Positions 1-7,095 of a stretch of 36,719 nucleotides of DNA are shown here, in pieces. The first letter of the stretch is position 1. The number at the start of each line of letters is the position of its first letter. The stretch comes from Pseudodesulfovibrio sp. (lineage in GTDB: Bacteria > Desulfobacterota > Desulfovibrionia > Desulfovibrionales > Desulfovibrionaceae), in contig NZ_JAQUWN010000034.1 of NCBI RefSeq assembly GCF_028692895.1, forward strand, positions 1 through 36,719, written 5' to 3'. The translations under genes and the position numbers were made by a program. A model generated the notes under the pieces. The model did not search any database and had not been told where the DNA came from. It worked only from the letters and a program-made list of their open reading frames with translations.

Positions 1-271
1 CCAGCCGGTCACGCAGGGAGAGGGCGGTGGCCACGCGGGGCGCCGGACCGGGCTTGGTCTCGATGAACCCGGTGACAAAGGGCTCCACGCGGTAGCCCGG
101 CTTTTCGTGAACCCCGGCACGGGGGTCCGGCTTCGGCCCTCAGCAGGGCGCGTCGGCGTCGGGACCGGGCGGTGGGCAGCAGCCCTGCGGGTCCAGTGAT
201 GCCACGGGGGCCAGGGGGACGAGGGGCGTCAGGTCCTTTTCGGGGGCCAGGGGCGAATCTTTTCCGGTCAT
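1..271 (-). CDS. hgcA: HgcA-like corrinoid protein, N-terminal part, with in-frame TGA (possible selenocysteine)
   Basis: The gene runs off the left edge, so only the first 90 codons are visible. The ATG at 271-269 overlaps the arsR stop (ATGA) and has GGAG five bases upstream. The first 43 residues are Pro-rich and contain a Cys-Cys pair (residues 31-32). Codon 44 is TGA (142-140), preceded by a Cys codon. The same frame then continues with PGYRVEPFVTGFIET and PRVATALSLRDRL, which fit my recollection of the conserved start of HgcA, the corrinoid methyltransferase of the mercury-methylation pair HgcAB. No start codon lies between the TGA and this block, except a GTG inside it, so translation from the ATG through the TGA is the simplest reading. 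An ArsR-like gene is a known neighbour of hgcA in Desulfovibrionaceae. The diagnostic cap-helix motif N(V/I)WCA(A/G)GK lies outside the window, so the family call is likely but unproven. Alternatives are a nonsense mutation or a base error (TGC to TGA). Confidence 0.68.
109..142 (-). promoter_or_regulatory. Candidate bacterial SECIS element with its UGA codon
   Basis: On the minus strand, the TGA at 142-140 is followed by 11 bases and then a hairpin at 128-109. The stem is GGACCCC against GGGGUUC, 7 bp with one G-U pair. The 6-base loop is CGUGCC, with G as its second base. In E. coli fdhF the SelB-binding upper stem-loop also begins about 11 bases after the UGA and carries a G near the 5' side of the loop. 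The geometry therefore fits selenocysteine insertion. GC-rich DNA forms such stems by chance fairly often, so this is suggestive only. Confidence 0.55.
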
Positions 272-582
272 GCGGGCTCCGTGATGACGGCGGGGTCGGC
301 CAGCCGGTCCAGGGTGCGGCGGAACCGGGCCAGGAACGCCTTGTCGATGCAGTAGCAGGTCCGGGGGCCCTCCACCTCGCCGGAGACCAGCCCGGCCTCC
401 CGCAGCACCTTGAGATGCTGGCTCACCGTGGACTGGGCCAGGGGCACGATCTCCACGATGCGGCCGCAGACGCACCGGTCCTCGGCCATGAGGTGGCGGA
501 AGATGGCCAGCCGGGCCGGGTGGCCCAGGGCCTTGCACGCCTCGGCCAGTTGTTCGTCTTCGAGAGGCGGGGAGGGCCGCAT
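268..582 (-). CDS. ArsR-family winged-helix transcriptional repressor
   Basis: This 104-residue protein has the usual length and layout of ArsR/SmtB repressors. An N-terminal helix and LGHPARLAIFRHL are followed by a CVCG motif at about residues 37-40, and then the recognition helix region QSTVSQHLKVLREAGLV. The CVC placement just before the DNA-binding helices matches the thiol metalloid site of ArsR-type sensors; further cysteines lie in TCYC. It probably binds as a dimer to the palindrome just upstream of its own start and is released by a thiophilic ligand. Whether the ligand is arsenite, mercury or something else cannot be read from the sequence. The start at 582 has AAAGGAG about 6 bases upstream. 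The stop overlaps the start of the hgcA-like gene by ATGA, so the two are co-transcribed and translationally coupled. That makes this the likely local regulator of the hgcA-like gene. Confidence 0.93.
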   Translation of the reverse strand: MRPSPPLEDEQLAEACKALGHPARLAIFRHLMAEDRCVCGRIVEIVPLAQSTVSQHLKVLREAGLVSGEVEGPRTCYCIDKAFLARFRRTLDRLADPAVITEPA

Positions 583-593
583 GGTTCGCTCCT

Positions 594-635
594 TTATCGT
601 TGATCGACGATAAGCGATGAATGCGCGTGCGTCAA
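594..635 (-). promoter_or_regulatory. arsR promoter with overlapping ArsR operator
   Basis: On the minus strand, a -35 TTGACG (635-630) is separated by 17 bases from a -10 TATCGT (612-607). A 20-base near-perfect inverted repeat at 594-613 has arms TTATCGT and ACGATAA around a GATC core and covers the -10 and the probable transcription start. It ends about 11 bases before the arsR start codon, touching the AAAGGAG ribosome binding site. This placement is typical for autorepression by an ArsR-family protein, and the operon it controls includes the hgcA-like gene. Confidence 0.75.
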
Positions 636-663
636 GCCGTGAAGGGAGTGGGGGGGAAGCGGA

Positions 664-1569
664 TCAGCGGGCGCGGCGGTGCCGGCGCAGGGCGCGCACG
701 GAATCGACGGTGTAGAGCACGAGCCCGGCCCAGATCAGGGCGAAGGTGACCATGTGGCCGACGCCGAAGGGTTCCTTGTAGACGAAGACGCCGAGGAGGA
801 AGGCGATGGACGGGGAGGCGTATTGCAGGATGCCCAGGGTGGAGAGGTTGAGCCGCCGCGCGCCGAAGGCGAAGCCAATGAGCGGCAGGGCCGTGACCGC
901 GCCCGCGCCCACCAGGAGCAGGTCCGTGGACGGGGAGCCCGCCAGGAACCCGCTCGCGCCGTTCCACTTGAGATGGATGAGATAGGCCAGGGAGGCCGGG
1001 CCGAGGACCATGGTCTCCAGGAACAGGCCGGGCAGGGAGGCCACGGCCGCGATCTTGCGCAGCAGACCGTAGCAGCCGAAGGAAACGGCCAGGGTCAGGG
1101 AAATCCAGGGCAGCTCGCCGTGGCTCAGGATGGAGACGGCCACCCCGGCCCCGGCCAGGCCGATGGCCGCGTACTGGTAGCCGTTGAGCCGCTCGCGGAA
1201 GAAGACGAAGCCGAGCAGGACGTTGACCAGGGGATTGATGTAGTAGCCGAGGCTGGTCTCCACCACGTGGCCGGTGTTGACCGACCAGATGTAGAGCAGC
1301 CAGTTGCCGCCGATGCACAGGCTGCTGCACGCCAGGATGAGCAGGCTGCGCGGCGAGGCCAGGGGCGCGAAGGCCTCGGCCCAGCGGCGCTTCACGGTCA
1401 GGATGACGCTGATGAAGACCAGGGACCAGAGGATGCGGTGGCAGAGGATCTCCAGCGGGGCGACGTCGCCGAGGGCCTTCCAGTAGATGGGGAGCAGCCC
1501 CCAGGCGATGAAGGCGGCGAGGGCGGCGGCGAAGCCTTGGGCTGGTTCGGTGGCGAGTCGTGGCGTCAT
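664..1569 (-). CDS. rarD: RarD-type EamA-superfamily permease
   Basis: This 301-residue integral membrane protein has about ten hydrophobic segments and ends in a basic tail (RALRRHRRAR). The opening AFIAWGLLPIYWKAL, the block LEILCHRILWSL and the central SVNTGHVVETSLGYYINPLVNVLLGFVFFRERL are characteristic of the RarD branch of the drug/metabolite transporter superfamily. RarD proteins are named for chloramphenicol sensitivity in E. coli; their natural substrate is not established. I placed the start at the ATG at 1569. An upstream in-frame GTG at 1620 would add 17 residues without membrane or conserved character. The gene lies 66 bp after the end of the MocR-type regulator gene on the same strand and may be co-transcribed with it. 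Confidence 0.88.
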   Translation of the reverse strand: MTPRLATEPAQGFAAALAAFIAWGLLPIYWKALGDVAPLEILCHRILWSLVFISVILTVKRRWAEAFAPLASPRSLLILACSSLCIGGNWLLYIWSVNTGHVVETSLGYYINPLVNVLLGFVFFRERLNGYQYAAIGLAGAGVAVSILSHGELPWISLTLAVSFGCYGLLRKIAAVASLPGLFLETMVLGPASLAYLIHLKWNGASGFLAGSPSTDLLLVGAGAVTALPLIGFAFGARRLNLSTLGILQYASPSIAFLLGVFVYKEPFGVGHMVTFALIWAGLVLYTVDSVRALRRHRRAR

Positions 1570-1635
1570 GGGTGCTCTTGGTTGAATGGGGAGCGCCAAG
1601 CTACGCCCGGTCCCCGTCACGGTAAAGCGGAAAGA

Positions 1636-3072
1636 TCACGCCCCGGCCATTTCGGCCGCCATGACGCCGAGCCGGGCGATGCCGCGCTGGATGCGCTCGG
1701 TCACGGGCTCGCCGCAGCTCAGCCGGATGTAGTTGCTGAACTTGTCGCGGGTGGAGAAGATGGCCCCCGGCGCTATGGCGATGGACTCGGCCCTGGCCCG
1801 GAAGAACAGCTCCACGCCGTCCACGCGCGGGTCCAGCTCCAGCCAGAGCACGCCCCCGCCGCGCGGGTGGGTGACGCGCGTGGTGGGCGGAAAACACTGC
1901 TCCAGGTGGAGCTGCATGGTGTCCATCTGCTGCTCCATGCTGGCCCGCAGCCGTTTCAGGTGGCGGCCCATCCGTCCCTGGCGCAGGTATTCGGCGATGG
2001 CCATCTGGGCCGGGGCGGAGGTGCAGACGTTGGTGGTGGCCTTGATCTCCAGCACCTTCTGGCGGAACCGGCCCGGCAGGCACCAGCCCACGCGGAATCC
2101 CGGCGAGATGGTCTTGGAGAACGAGGAGCAGAGCAGGACCAGCCCCTTCTCGTCGAACTGCTTGTAGGTGCCCGGCCGCTTGGGCGTGAAGTGCAGGTCC
2201 GTGGACACGTCGTCCTCCACCAGGGGGATGCCGCGCGCGGCGAGCAGCGAGACGATCTCCCGCTTGGCCTCGTCGGGCGTCAGGCTGGAGTCCGGATTGT
2301 TGAAGTTGGGCGAGAGGACGCAGGCCGAGATGTCGAAGGTGCGCAGGGCGTGGGCCAGGTCCGCCGGGTCCACCCCGCCCTCGGGGTCCGAGGGGATCTC
2401 GATGGCCCGGAGCCCCAGCGTCTCCAGCAGTTGCAGGAAGCAGTAGTAGGTGGGCGACTGGATGAGCACCGTGTTGCCCCGGCGGCAGGTGGCGCGCAGG
2501 GCCAGGTAGAGCGCCTCCATGCACCCGGCCGTGATGACCGGGTCCTCGGGGCCCACCGGGATGCCGCACTCCATGGAGCGAAAGGCCACCTGGCGGATCA
2601 GCTCCGGGTCGCCGGGGATGGGGGCGTAGCCCATGGCACGGCGCGGGTTGTCGCGCACCACGGCCGCCGTGATCTTGCCCATCTCCGCCAGCGGCAGCAG
2701 CTCCTCGCCCGGGGCGATGACCGCCAGGGGCACGGCGTCCTCCCTGCCCACGGACTCCAGCACGGTCTGGATCAGCCCGATGCGGGTCACCGGGCGCGGC
2801 TCGCTCATGGGCGCGGGCGGGGTCTCGGTGCGAGGCAGACGCGTGGCCCGGCGGCGGACGAAGAATCCCGAGCGCGGCCGCGACTCCACCACTCCCTTGT
2901 GCTCCAGCTCCACATAGGCCTGGTGCACCGTGGAGACGGACAGCCCCAGGTCCCGGCTCATCCGCCGAAGCGACGGCAGCCTGTCCCCGAGGGCCAGTCC
3001 ACCGGACTCCACCAGGTCCATGATCCGCCTTTCCACGGCCTGGTAACGGTAGGTCGACGTTTCCGCCCGCAT
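1636..3072 (-). CDS. MocR-type regulator (GntR winged helix fused to class I aminotransferase domain)
   Basis: This 478-residue protein has the MocR/PdxR architecture. A GntR winged helix at about residues 8-75 includes LPSLRRMSRDLGLSVSTVHQAY. A fold-type I aminotransferase domain follows from about residue 100, with NFNNPD (residues 256-261), VEDD (285-288), the PLP lysine in SSFSKT (Lys320) and GFRVGW. MocR proteins bind PLP or an amino-acid adduct through the aminotransferase-like domain and use it to control DNA binding. The gene is divergent from azlC-azlD and the racemase gene, and the space between them is rich in ATCTGT repeats. It is therefore the likely regulator of those genes, with an amino acid or PLP derivative as a plausible effector. 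The start at 3072 has only a weak ribosome binding site. It could instead act on the downstream rarD-type gene. Confidence 0.9.
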   Translation of the reverse strand: MRAETSTYRYQAVERRIMDLVESGGLALGDRLPSLRRMSRDLGLSVSTVHQAYVELEHKGVVESRPRSGFFVRRRATRLPRTETPPAPMSEPRPVTRIGLIQTVLESVGREDAVPLAVIAPGEELLPLAEMGKITAAVVRDNPRRAMGYAPIPGDPELIRQVAFRSMECGIPVGPEDPVITAGCMEALYLALRATCRRGNTVLIQSPTYYCFLQLLETLGLRAIEIPSDPEGGVDPADLAHALRTFDISACVLSPNFNNPDSSLTPDEAKREIVSLLAARGIPLVEDDVSTDLHFTPKRPGTYKQFDEKGLVLLCSSFSKTISPGFRVGWCLPGRFRQKVLEIKATTNVCTSAPAQMAIAEYLRQGRMGRHLKRLRASMEQQMDTMQLHLEQCFPPTTRVTHPRGGGVLWLELDPRVDGVELFFRARAESIAIAPGAIFSTRDKFSNYIRLSCGEPVTERIQRGIARLGVMAAEMAGA

Positions 3073-3083
3073 GGCAGCGCCCG

Positions 3084-3136
3084 ATCTGTTATGGTTGAAA
3101 AATAAAAAATCTGTATCTGTACTGATGACAGATTTT
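3084..3136. promoter_or_regulatory. Divergent mocR/azlC control region with ATCTGT repeats
   Basis: ATCTGT occurs at 3084-3089, 3109-3114 and 3115-3120, the last two in tandem. Its inverse ACAGAT is at 3128-3133. The copies at 3106-3114 and 3128-3136 form a 9-bp inverted repeat, AAAATCTGT and ACAGATTTT. A plausible plus-strand promoter for azlC, TTGAAA (3095-3100) with 17 bases to TGTACT (3118-3123), is interleaved with these repeats. Mixed direct and inverted repeats in a divergent promoter are common for MocR-family operators. Confidence 0.6.
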
Positions 3137-3194
3137 CCCCTTTACTGCAACCCATGGCGTGGACCACAAAACGGATATGGAAGAGGAAGGGAGA

Positions 3195-3914
3195 ATGACC
3201 ACGGAAGCGATGATCGAGAAACGGGCGGCGGCGTCCCCGCTCACGGACGCCCTGCGCCAGGTGGCGCCCATCATCATGGGCTACGTGCCCGTGGGCGCGG
3301 CCTTCGGCGTGCTGGCCTGCAAGACCGGGCTCTCCCTGGCCGCGACCCTGCTCATGTCGCTCCTGGTCTACGCGGGCTCGGCCCAGCTCATCGCCGTGGC
3401 CATGTTCGCGGCCGGGCTCTCGCCGCTGGCCATCGTCGTCACCACCTTTGTGGTCAACCTGCGCCATGTGCTCATGAGCGCCGCGCTGTCCCCGCATGTC
3501 CGGACCTGGCCAAAGTGGCAGCTTACCCTTTTCGCCTACGAGGTCACGGACGAGTCCTTCGCCCTGCACTCCGCCCGTCACGCGCGCGGCGACACGAGCA
3601 GGCCCGTCTCCTTCCTCATCAACGCCATCGCCCACGTCAGTTGGGTGCTGGCTTCCTTCGTCGGCTACCTGTCCGGCGCGGCCATCCCGGACGTCAAGCC
3701 GCTGGGGCTCGACTTCGCCCTGCCAGCCATGTTCATCGCCCTGCTGGCCATGCAGGTCAAAAACGGCCTGCACGTCTTCGTGGCCGGGTTCACCGGCCTG
3801 GCCTCCATTGCGCTCATGCAGTCCGGCGCGGACCGCTGGAGCGTCATCATCGCCACCATCCTGGGCGCAACCCTCGGCGCGGGAGTCGAATCATGGATGA
3901 AAAAACGGTCATAG
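3195..3914 (+). CDS. azlC: AzlC-family branched-chain amino acid exporter large subunit
   Basis: The 239-residue membrane protein matches the AzlC/YgaZ family. It has APIIMGYVPVGAAFGVLA near the N-terminus, LVYAGSAQLIAVAMF, and the loop NLRHVLMSAALSPHV. AzlC works with the small membrane subunit AzlD as an exporter of branched-chain and related amino acids. I chose the ATG at 3195 because AAGGGAG lies just before it; an earlier GTG at 3159 has no such site and would add 12 charged residues. The coding region overlaps azlD by 22 bp. It is the first gene of a probable azlC-azlD-racemase operon, divergent from a MocR-type regulator gene. Confidence 0.92.
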   Translation: MTTEAMIEKRAAASPLTDALRQVAPIIMGYVPVGAAFGVLACKTGLSLAATLLMSLLVYAGSAQLIAVAMFAAGLSPLAIVVTTFVVNLRHVLMSAALSPHVRTWPKWQLTLFAYEVTDESFALHSARHARGDTSRPVSFLINAIAHVSWVLASFVGYLSGAAIPDVKPLGLDFALPAMFIALLAMQVKNGLHVFVAGFTGLASIALMQSGADRWSVIIATILGATLGAGVESWMKKRS

Positions 3915-4219
3915 CAACCATCCTGGGCATGACCCTGGTCACCTGCGTGCCGCGCATCGCGCCCCTGGTGGCCCTGGCCTCGCGCACCCTGCCCGAGCCC
4001 GTGGTGCGCTGGCTTTCCTACGTGCCCACGGCCGTGCTCTCGGCCATGCTCTTCCCCTCGCTCGTGCTGCGGGAAGGCGCGTTCGACTTCTCCACGGAGA
4101 ATTTCTTCCTGTGGGCGTCCATCCCGGCCATCATCCTGGCCTGGCGGACCCGCAGCTTCTTCGGCACCGTGGCCCTGGGCATGGCCCTTGTGGCCCTGGG
4201 CCGCCACTTCCTCGGCTGA
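3893..4219 (+). CDS. azlD: AzlD-family exporter small subunit
   Basis: The 108-residue protein has about four hydrophobic segments and the AzlD features CVPRIAPL, VVRWLSYVPTAVLSAMLFPSLVL, and WASIPAIILAWRTRS followed by a final hydrophobic helix. AzlD is the obligate partner of AzlC in the two-component amino acid exporter. Its ATG lies inside the end of azlC, a 22-bp overlap in a different frame, which implies translational coupling. The racemase gene starts 12 bp after its stop. Confidence 0.9.
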   Translation: MDEKTVIATILGMTLVTCVPRIAPLVALASRTLPEPVVRWLSYVPTAVLSAMLFPSLVLREGAFDFSTENFFLWASIPAIILAWRTRSFFGTVALGMALVALGRHFLG

Positions 4220-4231
4220 CGGAGCGACAGC

Positions 4232-4918
4232 ATGAAGACCATAGGCATCATCGGCGGCATGAGCTGGGAATCCACCCTGGAATACTATCGGATCATGAAC
4301 GAGACCGTGAAGGAGCGCCTGGGCGGCCTGCATTCCGCGAAGCTCCTCATGTACAGCGTGGACTTCGCCGAAATCCGCGGGGACATGCTCGCGGGCGACT
4401 GGGACGGCGCAGGCGAACGGCTGGCCAAGGCCGCACGGGCCCTGGAGAAGGGCGGCGCGGACCTCCTCCTCATCGCCACCAACACCCTGCACAAGGTCGC
4501 TCCGCGCGTGGAGGCCGCCGTCTCCATCCCGCTCCTGCACATCGCCGAGGCCTCGGCCGACGCCGTGCTCGACGCGGGCCTGACCCGCATCGGCCTGCTG
4601 GGCACCGCCTTCACCATGGAGCAGGATTTCTACACCGCCCGCCTGGCCGCGCGCGGCATCGACGCCCTGGTCCCGCCCGAGGCCGACCGTCGGCTCATCG
4701 ACCGCGTCATCTTCGACGAGATGTGCAAGGGCGTCTTCACCGACGAAGCCCGCGCCGAATTCCTGCGCGTCATCGGCGGCCTCACGGCCCTGGGCGCCCA
4801 GGGCATCGTCCTCGGCTGCACCGAGATCGGCATCCTGGTCCGGCCGGGGGACACCGACGTCCCCCTTTTCGACACCTGTCTCATACATGCGACCCGAGCG
4901 GTTGATCTCGCCCTCTAG
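4232..4918 (+). CDS. ygeA: YgeA-type aspartate/glutamate racemase family protein
   Basis: This 228-residue protein aligns along its full length with my recollection of E. coli YgeA. It starts with MKTIGIIGGMSWEST, has RLGGLHSA at residues 29-36 and TNTLHKVA at 83-90, and carries the second catalytic cysteine in GCTEIG (Cys196). Position 83 of the first catalytic motif is Thr, not the Cys of ordinary Asp/Glu racemases. In YgeA the same Thr goes with activity on L-aspartate and L-glutamate only, so a similarly restricted enzyme is likely. It interconverts amino acid enantiomers in the cytosol without PLP. It is the third gene of the azlCD operon and is followed by a terminator. Linkage to an amino acid exporter and a MocR regulator suggests a small amino acid homeostasis or D-amino acid unit. 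Confidence 0.9.
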   Translation: MKTIGIIGGMSWESTLEYYRIMNETVKERLGGLHSAKLLMYSVDFAEIRGDMLAGDWDGAGERLAKAARALEKGGADLLLIATNTLHKVAPRVEAAVSIPLLHIAEASADAVLDAGLTRIGLLGTAFTMEQDFYTARLAARGIDALVPPEADRRLIDRVIFDEMCKGVFTDEARAEFLRVIGGLTALGAQGIVLGCTEIGILVRPGDTDVPLFDTCLIHATRAVDLAL

Positions 4919-4936
4919 GACGCATTCCTCCCTGAA

Positions 4937-4969
4937 CGGCCCGCCCTCCCCGGCGGGCCGCTTCTTTTT
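4937..4969 (+). terminator. Rho-independent terminator of the azlCD-racemase operon
   Basis: A perfect 9-bp stem, CGGCCCGCC (4937-4945) and GGCGGGCCG (4952-4960), with a 6-base loop is followed by CTTCTTTTT. It starts 18 bp after the racemase stop. The T-run is on the plus-strand side only, so it serves the plus-strand operon. Confidence 0.9.
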
Positions 4970-5064
4970 GTGCGGACGCGGGCGAAGACCGGGCCGGAAC
5001 ATGGTCCCGGCCGAAGCGCGGCGGTCACCGGCTGGCCGCCGGGTCCGCCGTCCTCCCGGCGGGA

Positions 5065-7068
5065 TCACTCCTTGTCGGTGTCGATGTCGTTCTCGCGCAT
5101 GATGTGCTGGCCGCTGGCGGATTCGACCACGGCTTCGAGAGCGCGGATGACGGTGGCGTCGTAGCGGCCGGTGGACTGCCGGAGCACGTCGATGGCCTCC
5201 CAGGCGGTCTTGGCCTTGCGGTAGGACCGCTTCTTGACCAGGGCGCTGAAGGTGTTGGCCACGCCGAGGATGCGGGCGAGCATGGAGACCTCGTTGCCCT
5301 TGAGGCCGTTGGGGTAGCCGGTGCCGTCCAGGGTCTCCTGCATCTGCCGGATGGTGTCCGCGATGGGCAGGTCGAAGTCGATCCCTTCGATGATGCGGCA
5401 GGTGTGCTCCACGTAGCGGCGGGTCTCCCGGATTTCCTCGGGCGTGAGCTTGCCCTCTTTCTGCATGATATCCCTGGGCACGAAGGTCTTGCCGACCTGG
5501 GAGAGGATGGCGGCGGCCTCCACTGTGGCGCAGTCGGCGTCGCTCAGGAGCAGGGTCTCGGCGATTTCCACGGAGAGCCGCCGGAGCAGGGCTGTGTGGC
5601 CGTCCAGGAAGGGCACGCTCTCCACCGCCCGGATCAGGGCGTTGATGATCTGCTGGCGGTTGTTGATGTCCTGCGCGTGCCCGGCGCTCTCTTCCGTGAC
5701 GTCGCGGAACAGGAAGAGGATGCCGGGCTCCTCCTGGTCCTCGGCCCGGCATTGCAGGGTTGTGACCGCGTAGAGCCGGGGCGAGGGGCCCCGATAGGTC
5801 TCCAGCACCTGGGAGTGGGGCCTGCCGCCGGACATGGTGAGCATGCGCACGCCGTGTTGCAGGTCTTCCGCCTCGGCGGGGTTGAAGAGCTCCGTCAGCG
5901 AGAGATCGAGGATGACGGACAGGGGCTTGCCGCACATGTTGGCGAAGGCGTCGTTGGCGAAGGCGATGGTCTCCCCGTCGGGATCGACCAGGCAGACCGC
6001 GGTGGGCAGGACCTTGCCGATGGCGGTGCTCATGGCCAGGCTCCGGCGCATGGATTCCAGTTCCTGGGCCAGGGCCTTTTCCTCCCTGTGGTGGCGGTAG
6101 CGGCTGAAGAACAGGACCACGCTGGCGATGAAGAAGAGGGCCAGCACGCCGCCGACAACCAGCAGGAAGCGCAGCAGATTCCTGTATTCACGGATGGGCG
6201 CTGCAAGAACCTCCCGGTCGGTCTCCGCGACGATCCACCAGTGCACGGCGGGCAGGTAGGTCGCCGAGGAGTAGACCGCCCCGGTCCCGTTGAGGTCCGC
6301 GCGGCCGCCGAACTCCACTGCCTTGACGCCCGCGAGGGACGCCTTGACCGGGATGACCTTGACCAGGTCGGGGTAGGCGACGACGATTTCCTGGAACGCC
6401 CCGCCTTCGCTCCGCTGCACCAGGCGGACGGCGGTGTCGTAGTCCAGGTTGCGGACCGAGGTCAGGAAGCTGCGCAGCACGTCGTGCAGGGGCACGATCA
6501 GGGCCAGCACGTATTCCGGCTCGGCCGAGTCGGACAGGACGTGGGGCGGATAGACCGGGATGAACAGGTTGGAGACCAGGAGCCCCTTGTACAGGAACAT
6601 GGGCGAGAAGTAGGGCTGCCGGGTCTTGGCCACGTTGCGGACCGGGGCGTAGAACGCGCTCTCCGCCCCGTCGAGCTTGCCCATGGTCGTGGCCCGCAGG
6701 TGGCCGTCGGGGCTGAAGAGATGGCCCGCCATGAAGCCGGAGACGTTGACGAAGTTCTCGAAGTCCTCCTGGGCCCGGTCCTTCTTTTCCTTCTTCATGC
6801 TGGCGAAGTCGGCCACGGCGCCGCGGAAGATGCGCGCCTTGGCCAGCTCGCGGGCGCGCAGGACCGGGGCGACCAACTGGCCGGAAAGGGCCTCGGATTC
6901 TGCGAACAGCACCTTGCTCTGGTACTCCTCCACGTCGACCACGTCCTTTTCCTGCCTCGTGTCCAGCAGCAGCGAGGCGGAATACCACGCCCCCGCGCCG
7001 AGCACGAGGAAGAAGCAAACGAGGACGAGGGCGGTTATCCAGGAGGGGCTGCCGTTGATGACTCTCAT
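5065..7068 (-). CDS. Membrane sensor with periplasmic Cache-like domain, PAS domain and degenerate HD-GYP domain
   Basis: The protein has 667 residues. A transmembrane helix lies at about 12-35, then a periplasmic region of about 250 residues resembling a double Cache sensor, a second helix at about 297-320, a PAS-like domain at about 345-465, and an HD-GYP domain to the C-terminus. HD-GYP proteins are usually c-di-GMP phosphodiesterases. Here DGTGYPNGLKG is intact but the metal ligands are not: the HD of the usual LHDIGK is LSQVGK, the HHE before the GYP motif reads QMQET, and the usual VAD is VAN. It is therefore probably not a phosphodiesterase but a signal-binding or protein-interacting pseudoenzyme. 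It is the last gene of the adhesin operon, 27 bp after the HlyD-type gene, with AAGGGA before its start. I infer that it links an outside signal to adhesin secretion or retention. Confidence 0.82.
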   Translation of the reverse strand: MRVINGSPSWITALVLVCFFLVLGAGAWYSASLLLDTRQEKDVVDVEEYQSKVLFAESEALSGQLVAPVLRARELAKARIFRGAVADFASMKKEKKDRAQEDFENFVNVSGFMAGHLFSPDGHLRATTMGKLDGAESAFYAPVRNVAKTRQPYFSPMFLYKGLLVSNLFIPVYPPHVLSDSAEPEYVLALIVPLHDVLRSFLTSVRNLDYDTAVRLVQRSEGGAFQEIVVAYPDLVKVIPVKASLAGVKAVEFGGRADLNGTGAVYSSATYLPAVHWWIVAETDREVLAAPIREYRNLLRFLLVVGGVLALFFIASVVLFFSRYRHHREEKALAQELESMRRSLAMSTAIGKVLPTAVCLVDPDGETIAFANDAFANMCGKPLSVILDLSLTELFNPAEAEDLQHGVRMLTMSGGRPHSQVLETYRGPSPRLYAVTTLQCRAEDQEEPGILFLFRDVTEESAGHAQDINNRQQIINALIRAVESVPFLDGHTALLRRLSVEIAETLLLSDADCATVEAAAILSQVGKTFVPRDIMQKEGKLTPEEIRETRRYVEHTCRIIEGIDFDLPIADTIRQMQETLDGTGYPNGLKGNEVSMLARILGVANTFSALVKKRSYRKAKTAWEAIDVLRQSTGRYDATVIRALEAVVESASGQHIMRENDIDTDKE

Positions 7069-7095
7069 GTCCGATTCCCTTCGGGCCGGGGCCCG

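Noticed and set aside
140..271. Reading the region before the TGA as a free-standing 43-residue Cys-rich peptide.
   Set aside because: The frame continues past the TGA into conserved HgcA-like sequence that has no start codon of its own, so one protein read through the TGA is the simpler view. It cannot be fully excluded.
679..3105. Very long plus-strand open frame opposite the rarD and mocR-type genes, with similar ones at 5104-9060, 13142-17608, 22205-26287 and 29855-32320.
   Set aside because: All lie antisense to genes with clear domains, and their translations are low-complexity Gly/Ala/Arg/Gln/Val-rich. This is the usual result of GC-rich third positions.
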